Shown here: in pieces, positions 7,423-16,700 of the stretch
How positions within the stretch are numbered: position 1 is the first letter of the stretch
How the letters are laid out: every line of letters begins with the position of its first letter
Assembly: GCA_016929435.1 (NCBI GenBank)
Contig: JAFGIV010000011.1
Span: 1 to 34,536, forward strand
DNA: 34,536 nt
Source: Candidatus Uhrbacteria bacterium
GTDB lineage: Bacteria; Patescibacteriota; Patescibacteriia; SG8-24
Reading direction: 5' to 3'
Program-made: the position numbers and the translations under genes
The notes under the pieces: model-generated
Told to the model about the DNA's origin: nothing
Databases searched by the model: none
What the model saw: only the letters and a program-made list of their open reading frames with translations

Positions 7423-8133
7423 TCAGGCGACCCCCGGGGTGTCCGTCACCCGCAACCTGGCCGTGTCGGCCATCTTCTGGCTTTCGTAAAGGTCAGGGTT
7501 ATAGACGCGGTAATACAGCTCAATCAGTCCCTGCGTATCCAGACGGACCGATTTCAGGCCCATGCTGTTGAGGGACGAAACGATGTGGTCCACCCGCATG
7601 TCCAGGGCATTCTTCCGTTGTCGGAACCGATCCTCCGCCAGCCGAACGGAAGTGGCCGGAGAGAGGACTTCCCCCATCCGGGAAAAAAACCCCTTTCGCT
7701 TGTCGGAAAGCGGACTGTACGGAATGACCGTAAAGAAATGCTTCTGCATGATCTGGCCCAATTCCACCAGTTCCGAGACAAAGGCCCGGTAATCGGAGAT
7801 CTGTACCTTCAGCAGCTCGTTTTCCTGGTTCCGTTCCGATTCCTTCAGGCGATCGATGTACTTCTCGATGTTCAGCCTCCGCGACTGGATGACGATCTGC
7901 AGGGGAAACTCCAGGGAGTTGAGGAAGGAGACGTACTGGGCGATGATGGCCTGCTGCTCGTCCTCGGATTTCAGGGCAAAATTCACGCTGGCAACCATCA
8001 GTACCGCCCGCAGGGTCCCGTCCTTAAGGACCACGCAGTTGTCCTTGATCTCGGAAATGTCCAGAAACTGCCGGGTCGATGCCCCCGGTTTCGACCCCGA
8101 CAACCTGGATGACTGCATCTCACTGTCCGGCAT
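7423..8133 (-). CDS. TraC-like protein resembling a detached VirB4 N-terminal domain
   Basis: A 236-residue soluble protein. After a short polar leader it reads FLDISEIKDNCVVLKDGTLR, with ASVNFALKSEDEQQAI a little further on. This pattern resembles the N-terminal domain of VirB4/TraC/TrbE ATPases, where a strand-rich module precedes the motor. It has no Walker motifs. It begins one nucleotide after the stop of prgI and ends 12 nt before virB4, so the three are surely co-expressed. The following virB4 keeps its own N-terminal domain, so this is an additional stand-alone module rather than a split gene. A scaffold that pairs with VirB4 at the membrane is a reasonable guess. Confidence 0.75.
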   Translation of the reverse strand: MPDSEMQSSRLSGSKPGASTRQFLDISEIKDNCVVLKDGTLRAVLMVASVNFALKSEDEQQAIIAQYVSFLNSLEFPLQIVIQSRRLNIEKYIDRLKESERNQENELLKVQISDYRAFVSELVELGQIMQKHFFTVIPYSPLSDKRKGFFSRMGEVLSPATSVRLAEDRFRQRKNALDMRVDHIVSSLNSMGLKSVRLDTQGLIELYYRVYNPDLYESQKMADTARLRVTDTPGVA

Positions 8134-8134
8134 A

Positions 8135-8563
8135 TCAGTCCTCTTCAGGATTATAGACCCCGCCCGTATTGACCACCAGGGACAGTTCGCTTAACTTGCT
8201 GGAACCCAGCGGTTCCTTGTGAACCCTGGCAACAACGGGCGGCGGCGGCGGAACCGCCATGATGCCCCGCAGTTCGCCATCTGAAAATTCCTTGTCCCAA
8301 ACCCGCATCCTGGGCTTGGTCATGGTCTGGGCAAGGTTGAGCAGGAAATAGTGGAAAGGCTGTCCGTTGACGCGAAAAAAGGCCAGTGTCCCGCCTACGG
8401 CAAACGTAAGGATCGCCAACAGCAAAAAGGCGGCGAAATCAAACAGCTTGTACTCAATGAACATGATGAGCCCGGCAACGATCAGGATGACAAACTGCCG
8501 AACCGTGATCGGCCCGAGTATCTTGTCCTCCACGTCAATGAATTGCGGGACGGTATATCGCAT
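8135..8563 (-). CDS. prgI: PrgI family inner-membrane protein
   Basis: A 142-residue protein with the PrgI signature at its N-terminus: MRYTVPQFIDVEDKILGPIT followed at once by two membrane helices (about 22-40 and 43-63). PrgI proteins are VirB3-like partners of VirB4 in Gram-positive type IV systems and are common in Patescibacteria clusters. The tail (about 75-142) is cytoplasmic and has a run of five prolines. A perfect extended -10 ends 8 nt before the ATG, so this gene could start its own leaderless transcript inside the larger cluster. The next gene begins after one nucleotide. Confidence 0.88.
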   Translation of the reverse strand: MRYTVPQFIDVEDKILGPITVRQFVILIVAGLIMFIEYKLFDFAAFLLLAILTFAVGGTLAFFRVNGQPFHYFLLNLAQTMTKPRMRVWDKEFSDGELRGIMAVPPPPPVVARVHKEPLGSSKLSELSLVVNTGGVYNPEED

Positions 8564-8571
8564 GCGGCCTT

Positions 8572-8580
8572 ATTATAGCA
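8572..8580 (-). promoter_or_regulatory. Internal extended -10 promoter before prgI
   Basis: The minus strand reads TGCTATAAT in the 42-bp gap after the upstream gene. Only 8 nt separate it from the prgI ATG, which predicts a transcript starting at or next to the start codon. It could supply prgI-traC-virB4 independently of the giant gene. Confidence 0.6.
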
Positions 8581-8605
8581 CATCCTCCCGTCAAAACCCG
8601 CTTGC

Positions 8606-10501
8606 CTAACCGAAACGCAGCCGCCGGTTCAGCTCCATGACCGCATCAAACTCCGGTTTGGTCAGGAACGGGCGGGAATCCCTTTCCCTATCCCCGATGA
8701 CCAGGGTTACCGGCTTCCCCTCCAGGCTCTCCCGGAGAATCTCCAGATACAGGCGGTTGACCTCGCTTTCCTGCCAGGACTTCACGCCTTCAGACCTCAC
8801 CTCAAAAGACTGGTCGCTCAGTAGGTCTATCTTGTCCTTGATCCTGACCGCCGCCTCCTTCGGGTCCTTCGACAGCCGCCGGAAATCGGCCAGGCATATC
8901 GAACGGAGTTCCTCCACCGGCCCGGTCAGCTTGGGAGTGAACCGGATGTCCGAAACGACTTTCCTGTCCCCCGTCGTAACGGCAGGCTGACGGACGGGGG
9001 GTTTCGGTTTGGGGCGTTCAACGCCACAGCCGTCCGGGGCCGGCAACATCATGACGGGAGCGACTTCCGGATCGGCCTCCAGCACCGGCAGGTTATCTGG
9101 CGGTTTCGGGACGGCAATGGCCTCATGCGACGGCTTGATCCCCACCACCGGAATCACCGCCGGCCCGGCCGTTCGAACCGGTTTGGGCAAAGGCAATCGG
9201 GTGTCGGAAAATGCCGGTACGCCGTCCGGTTCCTGTTGCGGGGAATCCTCCGGACGGGCAGGGGCCTGTCCGGTCAGCCGGGAAAAGCGCCGGTCCAGGT
9301 CAAGGCTCTCTTTCCTGTCCCGTTCCAGGTCCCCGTTCATTATCATTTCCTGCCGCCGGGACACGAAAGCCGACCTCTCTCCGGCAACCCGTTCGGTCAT
9401 TGCGGAACGGTAGGCCGACAGTTCGGCATTCAGGAACCCCATTATCCGGTCAGCCGCATCCGGGGAAAGTCCCAATCCCCCGTTCCCGACAGGCTGAACC
9501 AGTTTGGCCCGGGTCTCCATGCCGTCCCGCAGGTCGCGGAAATACGCCTCCACCAACACCCGGTAGCGACGGTCCAGGCCTTCGGGAAGGTCCGTTCCGC
9601 TCTTGGCCACGACACGGTCAACCCGGTCGGAAAGGAGGTCGCTGCCATCGGGAGCCTTCCCGTCCCCTTCCCCATCCACCCCGTCCCGTCCGGCCTGACC
9701 GGCGATCCTGGCGATTTCCTCCGAATCCCCGCCCTCATCAGCCAACAGGATGTCTTCCGGGGCGGTCCTCACAGGTTCAACGGTCGATTCCGAAGACGGC
9801 AAGGGCATCCTTTCCATGCGGGCCCGTTTCCTTTCCTCGGCCTCCCGTACCCTTTCCTGCCAGCGAGACCTTTCCTCCTCCAGTTCCCTCACCCGTTCGT
9901 CTTTTGCCTGGCGGGCCGCATCCGCCGCCGCCAGTACGGCCCTGGCCTGGCCTTCCGTCATCTCCATCCCGCCGGTCTTGACCGGCTTCATCAGGGAGGC
10001 CAGGGTCTCTTCGCCGTCGCGGATATCGCGGACATGGGAATCGACGATGCCGACCAGCCGTTCCCTGATTCGATCGCTATCCGGAACGAAACCGCTTTCT
10101 TCCACCGCCCCGGCCGCCAACTCCCGAATTGCGTCACGCTTCCCCGGATCCGGGGGCAGGAACTCCTCCGGATGGAAATCGACATAGGTCTCCCGCTGGT
10201 CATCCAGGGCTTCGTCAATTTCGGAAAAAAGGTCCCTGTACATGTCCGCCTGGACGCCGAACCCCTTTTCCAGCACCAGACCGGTCCGTTTGGACAGCTC
10301 GACGGCGATGTCCGAATCCTCCAGCCGCCCGGCAAACACGTCCCTGACGATCTCGTGGAGAACCTGGCGCTCGTGATCCAAAAGGCGATGCCTGGTGGCG
10401 ACCTCGCCTATCCTTTGGCGGGTGCTGGGTGCCGCAAAAACCCCCTGCAGGTCTTCCCTGACGAGCTCCTCGGTACTGAAGGTGAAGAATCGGTCATCCA
10501 T
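8606..10501 (-). CDS. Repeat-containing helical protein of the type IV cluster, function unknown
   Basis: A 631-residue, highly charged soluble protein with no signal peptide or membrane helix; I do not recognise the family. It contains at least two related helical modules. Residues about 141-205 include HVRDIRDGEETLASLMKP and about 305-370 include YFRDLRDGMETRAKLVQP, both followed by a GG-x-x-(L/M) turn and another helix. A fainter third relative lies near 525-585 (ADFRRLSKDPKEA). A coiled coil rich in E and R spans about 205-245 between the modules, and a proline-rich linker spans about 400-500. Its place between the VirB6-like gene and prgI suggests a cytoplasmic partner of the secretion machine. 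Confidence 0.75.
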   Translation of the reverse strand: MDDRFFTFSTEELVREDLQGVFAAPSTRQRIGEVATRHRLLDHERQVLHEIVRDVFAGRLEDSDIAVELSKRTGLVLEKGFGVQADMYRDLFSEIDEALDDQRETYVDFHPEEFLPPDPGKRDAIRELAAGAVEESGFVPDSDRIRERLVGIVDSHVRDIRDGEETLASLMKPVKTGGMEMTEGQARAVLAAADAARQAKDERVRELEEERSRWQERVREAEERKRARMERMPLPSSESTVEPVRTAPEDILLADEGGDSEEIARIAGQAGRDGVDGEGDGKAPDGSDLLSDRVDRVVAKSGTDLPEGLDRRYRVLVEAYFRDLRDGMETRAKLVQPVGNGGLGLSPDAADRIMGFLNAELSAYRSAMTERVAGERSAFVSRRQEMIMNGDLERDRKESLDLDRRFSRLTGQAPARPEDSPQQEPDGVPAFSDTRLPLPKPVRTAGPAVIPVVGIKPSHEAIAVPKPPDNLPVLEADPEVAPVMMLPAPDGCGVERPKPKPPVRQPAVTTGDRKVVSDIRFTPKLTGPVEELRSICLADFRRLSKDPKEAAVRIKDKIDLLSDQSFEVRSEGVKSWQESEVNRLYLEILRESLEGKPVTLVIGDRERDSRPFLTKPEFDAVMELNRRLRFG

Positions 10502-10523
10502 GCTAAAGACTCGTTATCCTGCC

Positions 10524-13500
10524 CTATTTCGGTTTGACGGGCGTATGGACCCGACCGGAAAGCCCCTTCAGGGATTCGACGGACCGGCGAATCTTTTCCG
10601 TCTCTTCCGGACCGATGCTCTTGGCCTTCTTGATCTCCCGCAGGTCCTTTTCCATGCTTTCCAGCATCTTCTTGCTCTGGTCGGAAAGCGGGGTGATCTT
10701 CTGATCAACCAGTAACTTTATGGATCCCAGGGCGTGCCCGGCCGATACCTTGGCGGCCATGGTCCGCTTGCCCTTATCCGCCTCCTTCAGTACGGACTCT
10801 AGGTTCCGGGCCGCTGATTCCATGCTGTCCTTGGCGTCCTTGGACTTGTGGAACGACTCCTGCCGGCCGGAAACGGAAGATATGGCCGTATAGTCATACA
10901 GCTGACGGACGGCCTCCTTCAGGATCCTGGATATGGAAGCGGCATCGACACCCTTGGTGGCGGACTCCAGGTCGCGGGCCAGACGGCTCCGTCCGTAGGG
11001 GTTCGAGATCGGGTTGCCAGACTCGTCCAAAACGGCCGGCTTTTTGGCCTTGGCGACCGTCTCGCTCAGGGAACCGCTGATCTTTTCGATTTCGCCCCTG
11101 GCCTGTTCGATGTTCGCGGTCTTCGGGTCGGACAGCCGATCCAATATGTCCTGCAGGCCGATTATGCCTTCCCGGACAGCCTCCGCGGATTTCCAGCTGC
11201 CGGCCATGGCCGCAGCCACCGACTGGTCAATCGAGGTTTCCTTGGACTTTCCGCTGGCCACGGCCTCCTGGTGCCGGAACGTGACCTCGGCACGGTTCTT
11301 GTCCGCCATGATCCTGGCCTGGGCGGCCCGTTCGGTCTCTGCCTGCCGCCCAACCTCTGCCCAATCCGCGATCTGGGACTGGGCCTGTTTCAGGGCCGCC
11401 TCGTCCAGACCGGTGAAGCCCATGACGCCGGACTTGAACTCCCCGGCCTTCTCGTGTCCTATCTGCTCCAGAAGCTTGGCGGCTGCGGCGGCGTCAAGAA
11501 CCGTCGATTGGCGCTCCCGGTCGTCTTTCTTGAGGAAATCGCCCCGTTTCATCCCCTCCATCCGTTCCCCGAACGATCTCATGAACTGGTCCATCAGTCG
11601 TTTGGTCCCTTCCGTGTCCCCGGCCGCTTGGGCGGCCGCGGCCCCCTGAAGCAGGCCTGTCCGGCCGGACATGGCAACCTGTTTCTCCATGATCCGCTCG
11701 GCATCGTCCTTCAGGCCGGCGTCTTTCGCGCTCTGGGCGGATATTCCCAAGGTGTTCTGGACCTGTTTCCGCTGCTCATCGGTCATGTTGTCAAAATCGC
11801 TCGGTTTCATCCCCTCCATCCTGACGCCGGTCATCTCCGAGAGCCTGGCTGCCATGTTTTTGGCCTCCTCGTCGTTACCGGTGGCCCGGAACGCCTCAAC
11901 GGCCTTGGCATAATCCGACAGGAGCTTGTCCTGCAGTTTCGGTTTCATCTGCTTGAAATCCTCGGCGTTGGCGTTCTTCAGGTAATGCATGTAGAGGGGG
12001 TCGGAAACCTGGCCGTTCCCGTCCAGCTCAACCTTCCCTCCCCGAATGAACGGGGCCTGATCGTTGGGCTTCCTGTCCAGGACGTCCTGAACGTCCTTCT
12101 TTTCCATTTCGGCCCGGCTGTCCCGGTTGGCCTTCAGGGAAGCGATCACCTGACCTAGCAGGACCTTATCCTCCTTTCCGCCGTTGACCTTCTTGATCTC
12201 GTCCTCCAGGAACTCCTTGCCCTTGCCCTTGAGCGAATCGTCGCCCATCTTGGCCAGGGCCAACATGGCCCGTTTGGCCTGTTCCTGTTCGGTCGGGGTG
12301 GAATGTGCGGACATGATGTCGCGAAGGCCTACCGGGTCGTTCTTGTGTTTTCCGACCATCAGCCCGGCACCGATGTCATTGGCCTTTTCCTGGAGCTTCT
12401 TGGCCTCATCCAACTTGCCGCCGTGCCGAAGCACCATGGCCTGCCGCTGCATGTCAGCCAACTGCCGTTTCCTCTGGGCCTCGGAACCGAATACCGGGGC
12501 ATTCTCCAAAACCCTGTTCCGGGCGGCCTGGAACCGCTGGCCCACGGTCAGACGCCTGCCCGTATCGGCGTCAAGCTGCCCGCGCAGGACGGGGATCTTG
12601 GCCGTAATCTGGTCCGCTCCCCGAAGTCCTGCCTTTCCGGTGGCCAAGGCCCCGCGTCCGGCCAACCTCCCGACCCTTTTCCCGTAACCGGAAACCTTCT
12701 TCTTGGCCCAGTTGGCGAACTTGAAGCCCCCGGAAGTGGCCTCTCCGGCCATCTGCTTGGCCAACATGTTGCCCACCAGAAGCAGGCATACGGCGATAAT
12801 GAAACGCTGGAGCTCCAGTTCCTGGAAGGCCTCCGTGGCCCCGCCGACCGATTCCCCGGTCGTATTGGAAAGGAAGGTGCTGCCGAAATCGTCGGCCTGG
12901 ACCGAAACCAGGGCCAACCAAAGGAAAAACGCCTGGAGCGGTCCGCCGACCAAGTATTGGATGAACAGCCCCCACCACTTGGAATAGATCCCGCCGGCGA
13001 ATCCGGCCGGAATGGCCCGGCTGAAAAAGGCCAAGGGCGACAGTATGACCAGTATCCAGAGGTAGATGATGCGGACCAAAAGGCTCACGGCAATGGCGAT
13101 GACCGTAAACAGGGCGATGGCGACCATGAAGATGGCCAGGAGATAGGCCACGACAATGCTCATCCCGGTAAGGGCCCCGTCCGAACCCGGATTCTCCTGA
13201 AGCATCTTGGTCAGGCCCAGGGCATTGACGAAATTTCCGCCGGCCGCCTCCTTGAACCCGCTGACGAAGGTCAGCATGATCACCTGGGACAGGTCGATCA
13301 GCATGGCGCAGATGGTGCGGGAAAAGTTGATGACAACGGCGGTAATCAGCAGCTTGGAGAGGTTGCCGCCCTTGACCGTAAACTTGCCCATGCCGGGAAC
13401 GATCGTCCCGAAGGCCATGAGCAGCAGGATGGCGATGAAGAACATGTTGCAGACGTCCCGCACGACCGTCCAGCCCGTGCCGACCATGGATTCGGTGGCA

Positions 13501-13709
13501 AACTCGTTGTATTGGGCGATGTTGATCAGGATACCGACGACCAAAAGGGTCAGCTGGCCCAGAAACCAGACGATGGCCTGGCATACGCTCCCGATGATCT
13601 CCATGACCAGGTCAGGGGCGGCCAGGGCCGGAACGACCAGGGCAAACACCCCGATCGCCGCGGCCAACCCGATCGCCCTACCCCTGCCGATGCCTTTCAA
13701 AGACGCCAT
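10524..13709 (-). CDS. VirB6/TrbL-like polytopic membrane protein with long soluble tail
   Basis: About 1061 residues. The first 340 carry a signal-like first helix ending in VPALAAP and about seven further membrane helices, for example CNMFFIAILLLMAFGTIV and AYLLAIFMVAIALFTVIAIA, as in VirB6/TrbL channel proteins. The remaining 700 residues are hydrophilic and helical, rich in K, E, Q and A. They contain an internal repeat about 83 residues apart (near 629 and 713), both with RMEGMK followed by a DF and helices. The start at 13709 places the signal-like helix at the N-terminus and lies 13 nt past the stop of the giant gene. A start at 13781 would add 24 residues and overlap that gene. The likely role is the inner-membrane channel of the type IV machine, with the tail in the cytoplasm. 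Confidence 0.82.
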   Translation of the reverse strand: MASLKGIGRGRAIGLAAAIGVFALVVPALAAPDLVMEIIGSVCQAIVWFLGQLTLLVVGILINIAQYNEFATESMVGTGWTVVRDVCNMFFIAILLLMAFGTIVPGMGKFTVKGGNLSKLLITAVVINFSRTICAMLIDLSQVIMLTFVSGFKEAAGGNFVNALGLTKMLQENPGSDGALTGMSIVVAYLLAIFMVAIALFTVIAIAVSLLVRIIYLWILVILSPLAFFSRAIPAGFAGGIYSKWWGLFIQYLVGGPLQAFFLWLALVSVQADDFGSTFLSNTTGESVGGATEAFQELELQRFIIAVCLLLVGNMLAKQMAGEATSGGFKFANWAKKKVSGYGKRVGRLAGRGALATGKAGLRGADQITAKIPVLRGQLDADTGRRLTVGQRFQAARNRVLENAPVFGSEAQRKRQLADMQRQAMVLRHGGKLDEAKKLQEKANDIGAGLMVGKHKNDPVGLRDIMSAHSTPTEQEQAKRAMLALAKMGDDSLKGKGKEFLEDEIKKVNGGKEDKVLLGQVIASLKANRDSRAEMEKKDVQDVLDRKPNDQAPFIRGGKVELDGNGQVSDPLYMHYLKNANAEDFKQMKPKLQDKLLSDYAKAVEAFRATGNDEEAKNMAARLSEMTGVRMEGMKPSDFDNMTDEQRKQVQNTLGISAQSAKDAGLKDDAERIMEKQVAMSGRTGLLQGAAAAQAAGDTEGTKRLMDQFMRSFGERMEGMKRGDFLKKDDRERQSTVLDAAAAAKLLEQIGHEKAGEFKSGVMGFTGLDEAALKQAQSQIADWAEVGRQAETERAAQARIMADKNRAEVTFRHQEAVASGKSKETSIDQSVAAAMAGSWKSAEAVREGIIGLQDILDRLSDPKTANIEQARGEIEKISGSLSETVAKAKKPAVLDESGNPISNPYGRSRLARDLESATKGVDAASISRILKEAVRQLYDYTAISSVSGRQESFHKSKDAKDSMESAARNLESVLKEADKGKRTMAAKVSAGHALGSIKLLVDQKITPLSDQSKKMLESMEKDLREIKKAKSIGPEETEKIRRSVESLKGLSGRVHTPVKPK

Positions 13710-13722
13710 ATACGATGTCGAC

Positions 13723-16700
13723 TTAAGGGGCCTTGACCCGAATCTCCCCCCCGAACCATATCCACGGCTCGATGTCCGCATTCGGGCCGGAATTCAGCCC
13801 GTCCCAATATTCGAACGGTCGCTTGACGTCGGCGCTGATGGAACATTCGGATTCCCCGCCCGCCGGACCGGATTCCGGCCCCGTAAGGTCGTTGTCCATG
13901 CAGTGGTCGCCGGCAGTGCCGCCCGGACAGAAACCGGAACAGCTCCGCCAATTGTCCATGACCTGGACACGCGGTCGGTAAACGCAGGTATCCCCGTCAG
14001 AACACGGATAGACCCCCTCCCCGCAGTCTCGGAAATCGTTCAGTAGGGCATCGTTGCAGGTGTAGGTCCGGACCTCCTCGAAATAACGGCTGTCACAGGC
14101 ATTGTACTGGAGTCCCCAATCGTACGGGTCACCGTATTCGGCCGATGGCCCGCAGAGCGGGGCCGGCAGGCCGTCGCCGTCAATATCGGCCATGCCGCGG
14201 TGGTTCTTGAACCAGCCCCAAGTGACGGTGGCGGCACTGACGTCGTTGCCTGTCGTCGGGGAATCGTAGGCCCCACCGTAGAAATCGATGATCTTGCGCC
14301 GAATCGGCATGCGGTCGCTGTCGGCCCAGGCGTAGAACTGGATACTGGCCTTGAACCTTCCCGCCTGGTCGCTCTCTATCGTGTCGATTTGGCCGTTGAC
14401 GGAAATCCTCCCGTCACCCAGACTGCCCCCGCCCTCGACGCACGCGTCCCCCTGGCAGTTACCGGTATCGACGGACGCGACCTTCGGCGGATGCGTTCCG
14501 CCGTTCGTTGTCGGGCTTGTCCGGATGTCATCCTGGCTTCCGGAAGAGACATAGGCCCTCTTCCGGTCCACCCGCTGCCACTCATAGGTGTTGAAGACGC
14601 GGGCGAAAAGCCTCATGAGGTTGCTTATGCCCATGTCCCGACCGGCCACCTGCGGCAGGTCGGCGTTCCAGTCGAGGTTGAAGGGTACGCAGGTCTCATC
14701 GGCGCAGGTCAGTTCCAGCTTGGTGAAATTGGTCCCGCCTTCCGTGCCGAAGATCGGTACCGGGTAGTCGGGAGGAAAATTCCTCAAAAGCAGGGAGTCC
14801 GGGGACTCGACAATGCCGGCCGGATTGGTCCTCCCCAGCGGGGAAATGTCCTTTTTGTCGAGGTCGGGACGCCCGGTCTCCCCGAAATACCCCCAACCCG
14901 GATCATAGGCGGACTCCCCTGCCCCGACGCTCAGGCGATAGAGCCGATCCGTAAACGGGGCGGAAACGAAATCCTTGCTGCCGCTGCGCTTGCCGTCATG
15001 GACATTGGCGATTTCCGTGCAGTTCTTCCTGGTGAAAATCACGATGTCGTTAACGGTAACCGAATAGCTCCCTTTCTGCTGGTTGCCGCACAGGACGATG
15101 TCTATGCTGTACAGCCTGTCGTTCTCGTCAAACAGGGCCTGGGCACCCACGAAATTCTCGTTGTCGTTGTAGTCGTCGCAATATGCCTTGAGCGGTGCCT
15201 TGCCGTCACTGGGGTAATGCCTAAGGAAAAGATCGGTACAGTGCGCCCCGCTGCACCCGCCCACCAGGGTATCGATGCCGGACATCACCTTTCCCATGAC
15301 GCCCGAGTCTTCCGGCAGGGAGGTGTCCGGCAACCCATAGGTTCTTACCTCAACCATGTCCCGGTCATCGTCTTTGACTTTCCAGTCCCAATAGTTCATG
15401 AAACGGCCCCGGCTGTCCGGATACAGGTACATGTAGTTCTGGACAGGATTGTTGGTGTTGAGATTTTTGAACTCGATCCGGATGCCGGCCACCATGTCCC
15501 GGTAAACGGCGGATGACGGGAATTTCATGACGGAATAATTGGCAATATGCTGGTCACTGACGTTGTCGTGGCTGTCCAGGAGAAACTTCACGTAGTTGAC
15601 GGGTGTCCCTTCCGTATTGCTGTCCATGGGGGCGATGTCGTATTCCGCACTCTGGTAACCGCCCTCGTTCCACTCCCCGTCGCCGCGGGTATCCTCGTCC
15701 CTTCCCCAATTGTCGTTATCGTAGACCCAAACCCGCCAATCGCTGCTAAGCAGGGAAATACGCCCGTTCCCCCCCGACCCATTGCTTTCCGTGCAGTAGT
15801 TCAGCTGGGTAACCCCTTCCGGCGGGTTGAAACCGGCCTCCCGGAACTGGTTCCACTGGCTGGGCATGCCGGCCAGCTGATCCACCGGCAACCACAGATT
15901 ACACCCGTACAGCCCGCGATCGTTGTTGACCGTCAGGGCAGAATCATAGTCTATGCAGAACCCCGGCCAGCCGTAGGACCGAACCACCTCCGTCGGCATT
16001 GCGCACTTCCCTCCCTCTTCCTCGCAGTCCTTTCGGGACACGAAATTCGAGCCCAAATCGGTCTCGGCGCAGCCAAGGCCGTCCCACCTCCCGCCGGAAC
16101 AGTAGCCGACCAGTTCGGAACCGTAATAGGGGGAATATGGGGGCTTGGAATCTCCGATCACGTAAGAGAAATACCGGTCACTGCCGCCGCCTTCCCCATA
16201 CCTGACCTTAGTATAGAAGCAGTCGCAGTCGTTGTTCTGGGTGCAGACGTTGGTTTCCCTGAAGGCGGACACCTTTTTTACTGCCTGGCCGTTCCGGTAG
16301 GCATCGTTACCGCCGTCCAACACCGTCGCCCCGAACGGGGAATCCTTCTCCGGATAGGCCCGGCAGGAGGCGGACGAGAGCCGGTTTCCGATCTCCAGCG
16401 GTCCGCCCTCATAGCTCAGGTAGCAGTGGTTCCTGATGCAGCTTCCCCTTTCCGTCCCCCCGATCTCAACCGGGCAGTCACTGTCCGAATTGCAGGGCAC
16501 GGCCTGGCAGGATATCCCCTCGGGGCAGGACGACGGGTCGGACGAACAGTCGCTGTCGTTGACGGGGATGCAGGACAGGCCCTCCGGACATTCCTCGCTC
16601 GTTTCGCAGGTTTCGTTGGCGCGATCCCCGCCGCAGTAACCGGTGGATGACGCACCCCTCACCCCGCCGCAGTATTTGGGGTCATGGACAATGCCGTAAC

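Noticed and set aside
9125-10537. Long plus-strand open frame of 470 codons, with similar ones at 6460-7422, 10848-12158, 12303-13736 and 14200-16650
   Set aside because: These lie antisense to clear minus-strand genes, in the GC-rich shadow frame. Their compositions (rich in H, G, P, R) have no domain character and no start signals.
13710-13781. Upstream start of the VirB6-like gene at 13781
   Set aside because: It overlaps the giant gene by 59 bp and buries the signal-like helix. It is not excluded, as neither start has a good ribosome site.
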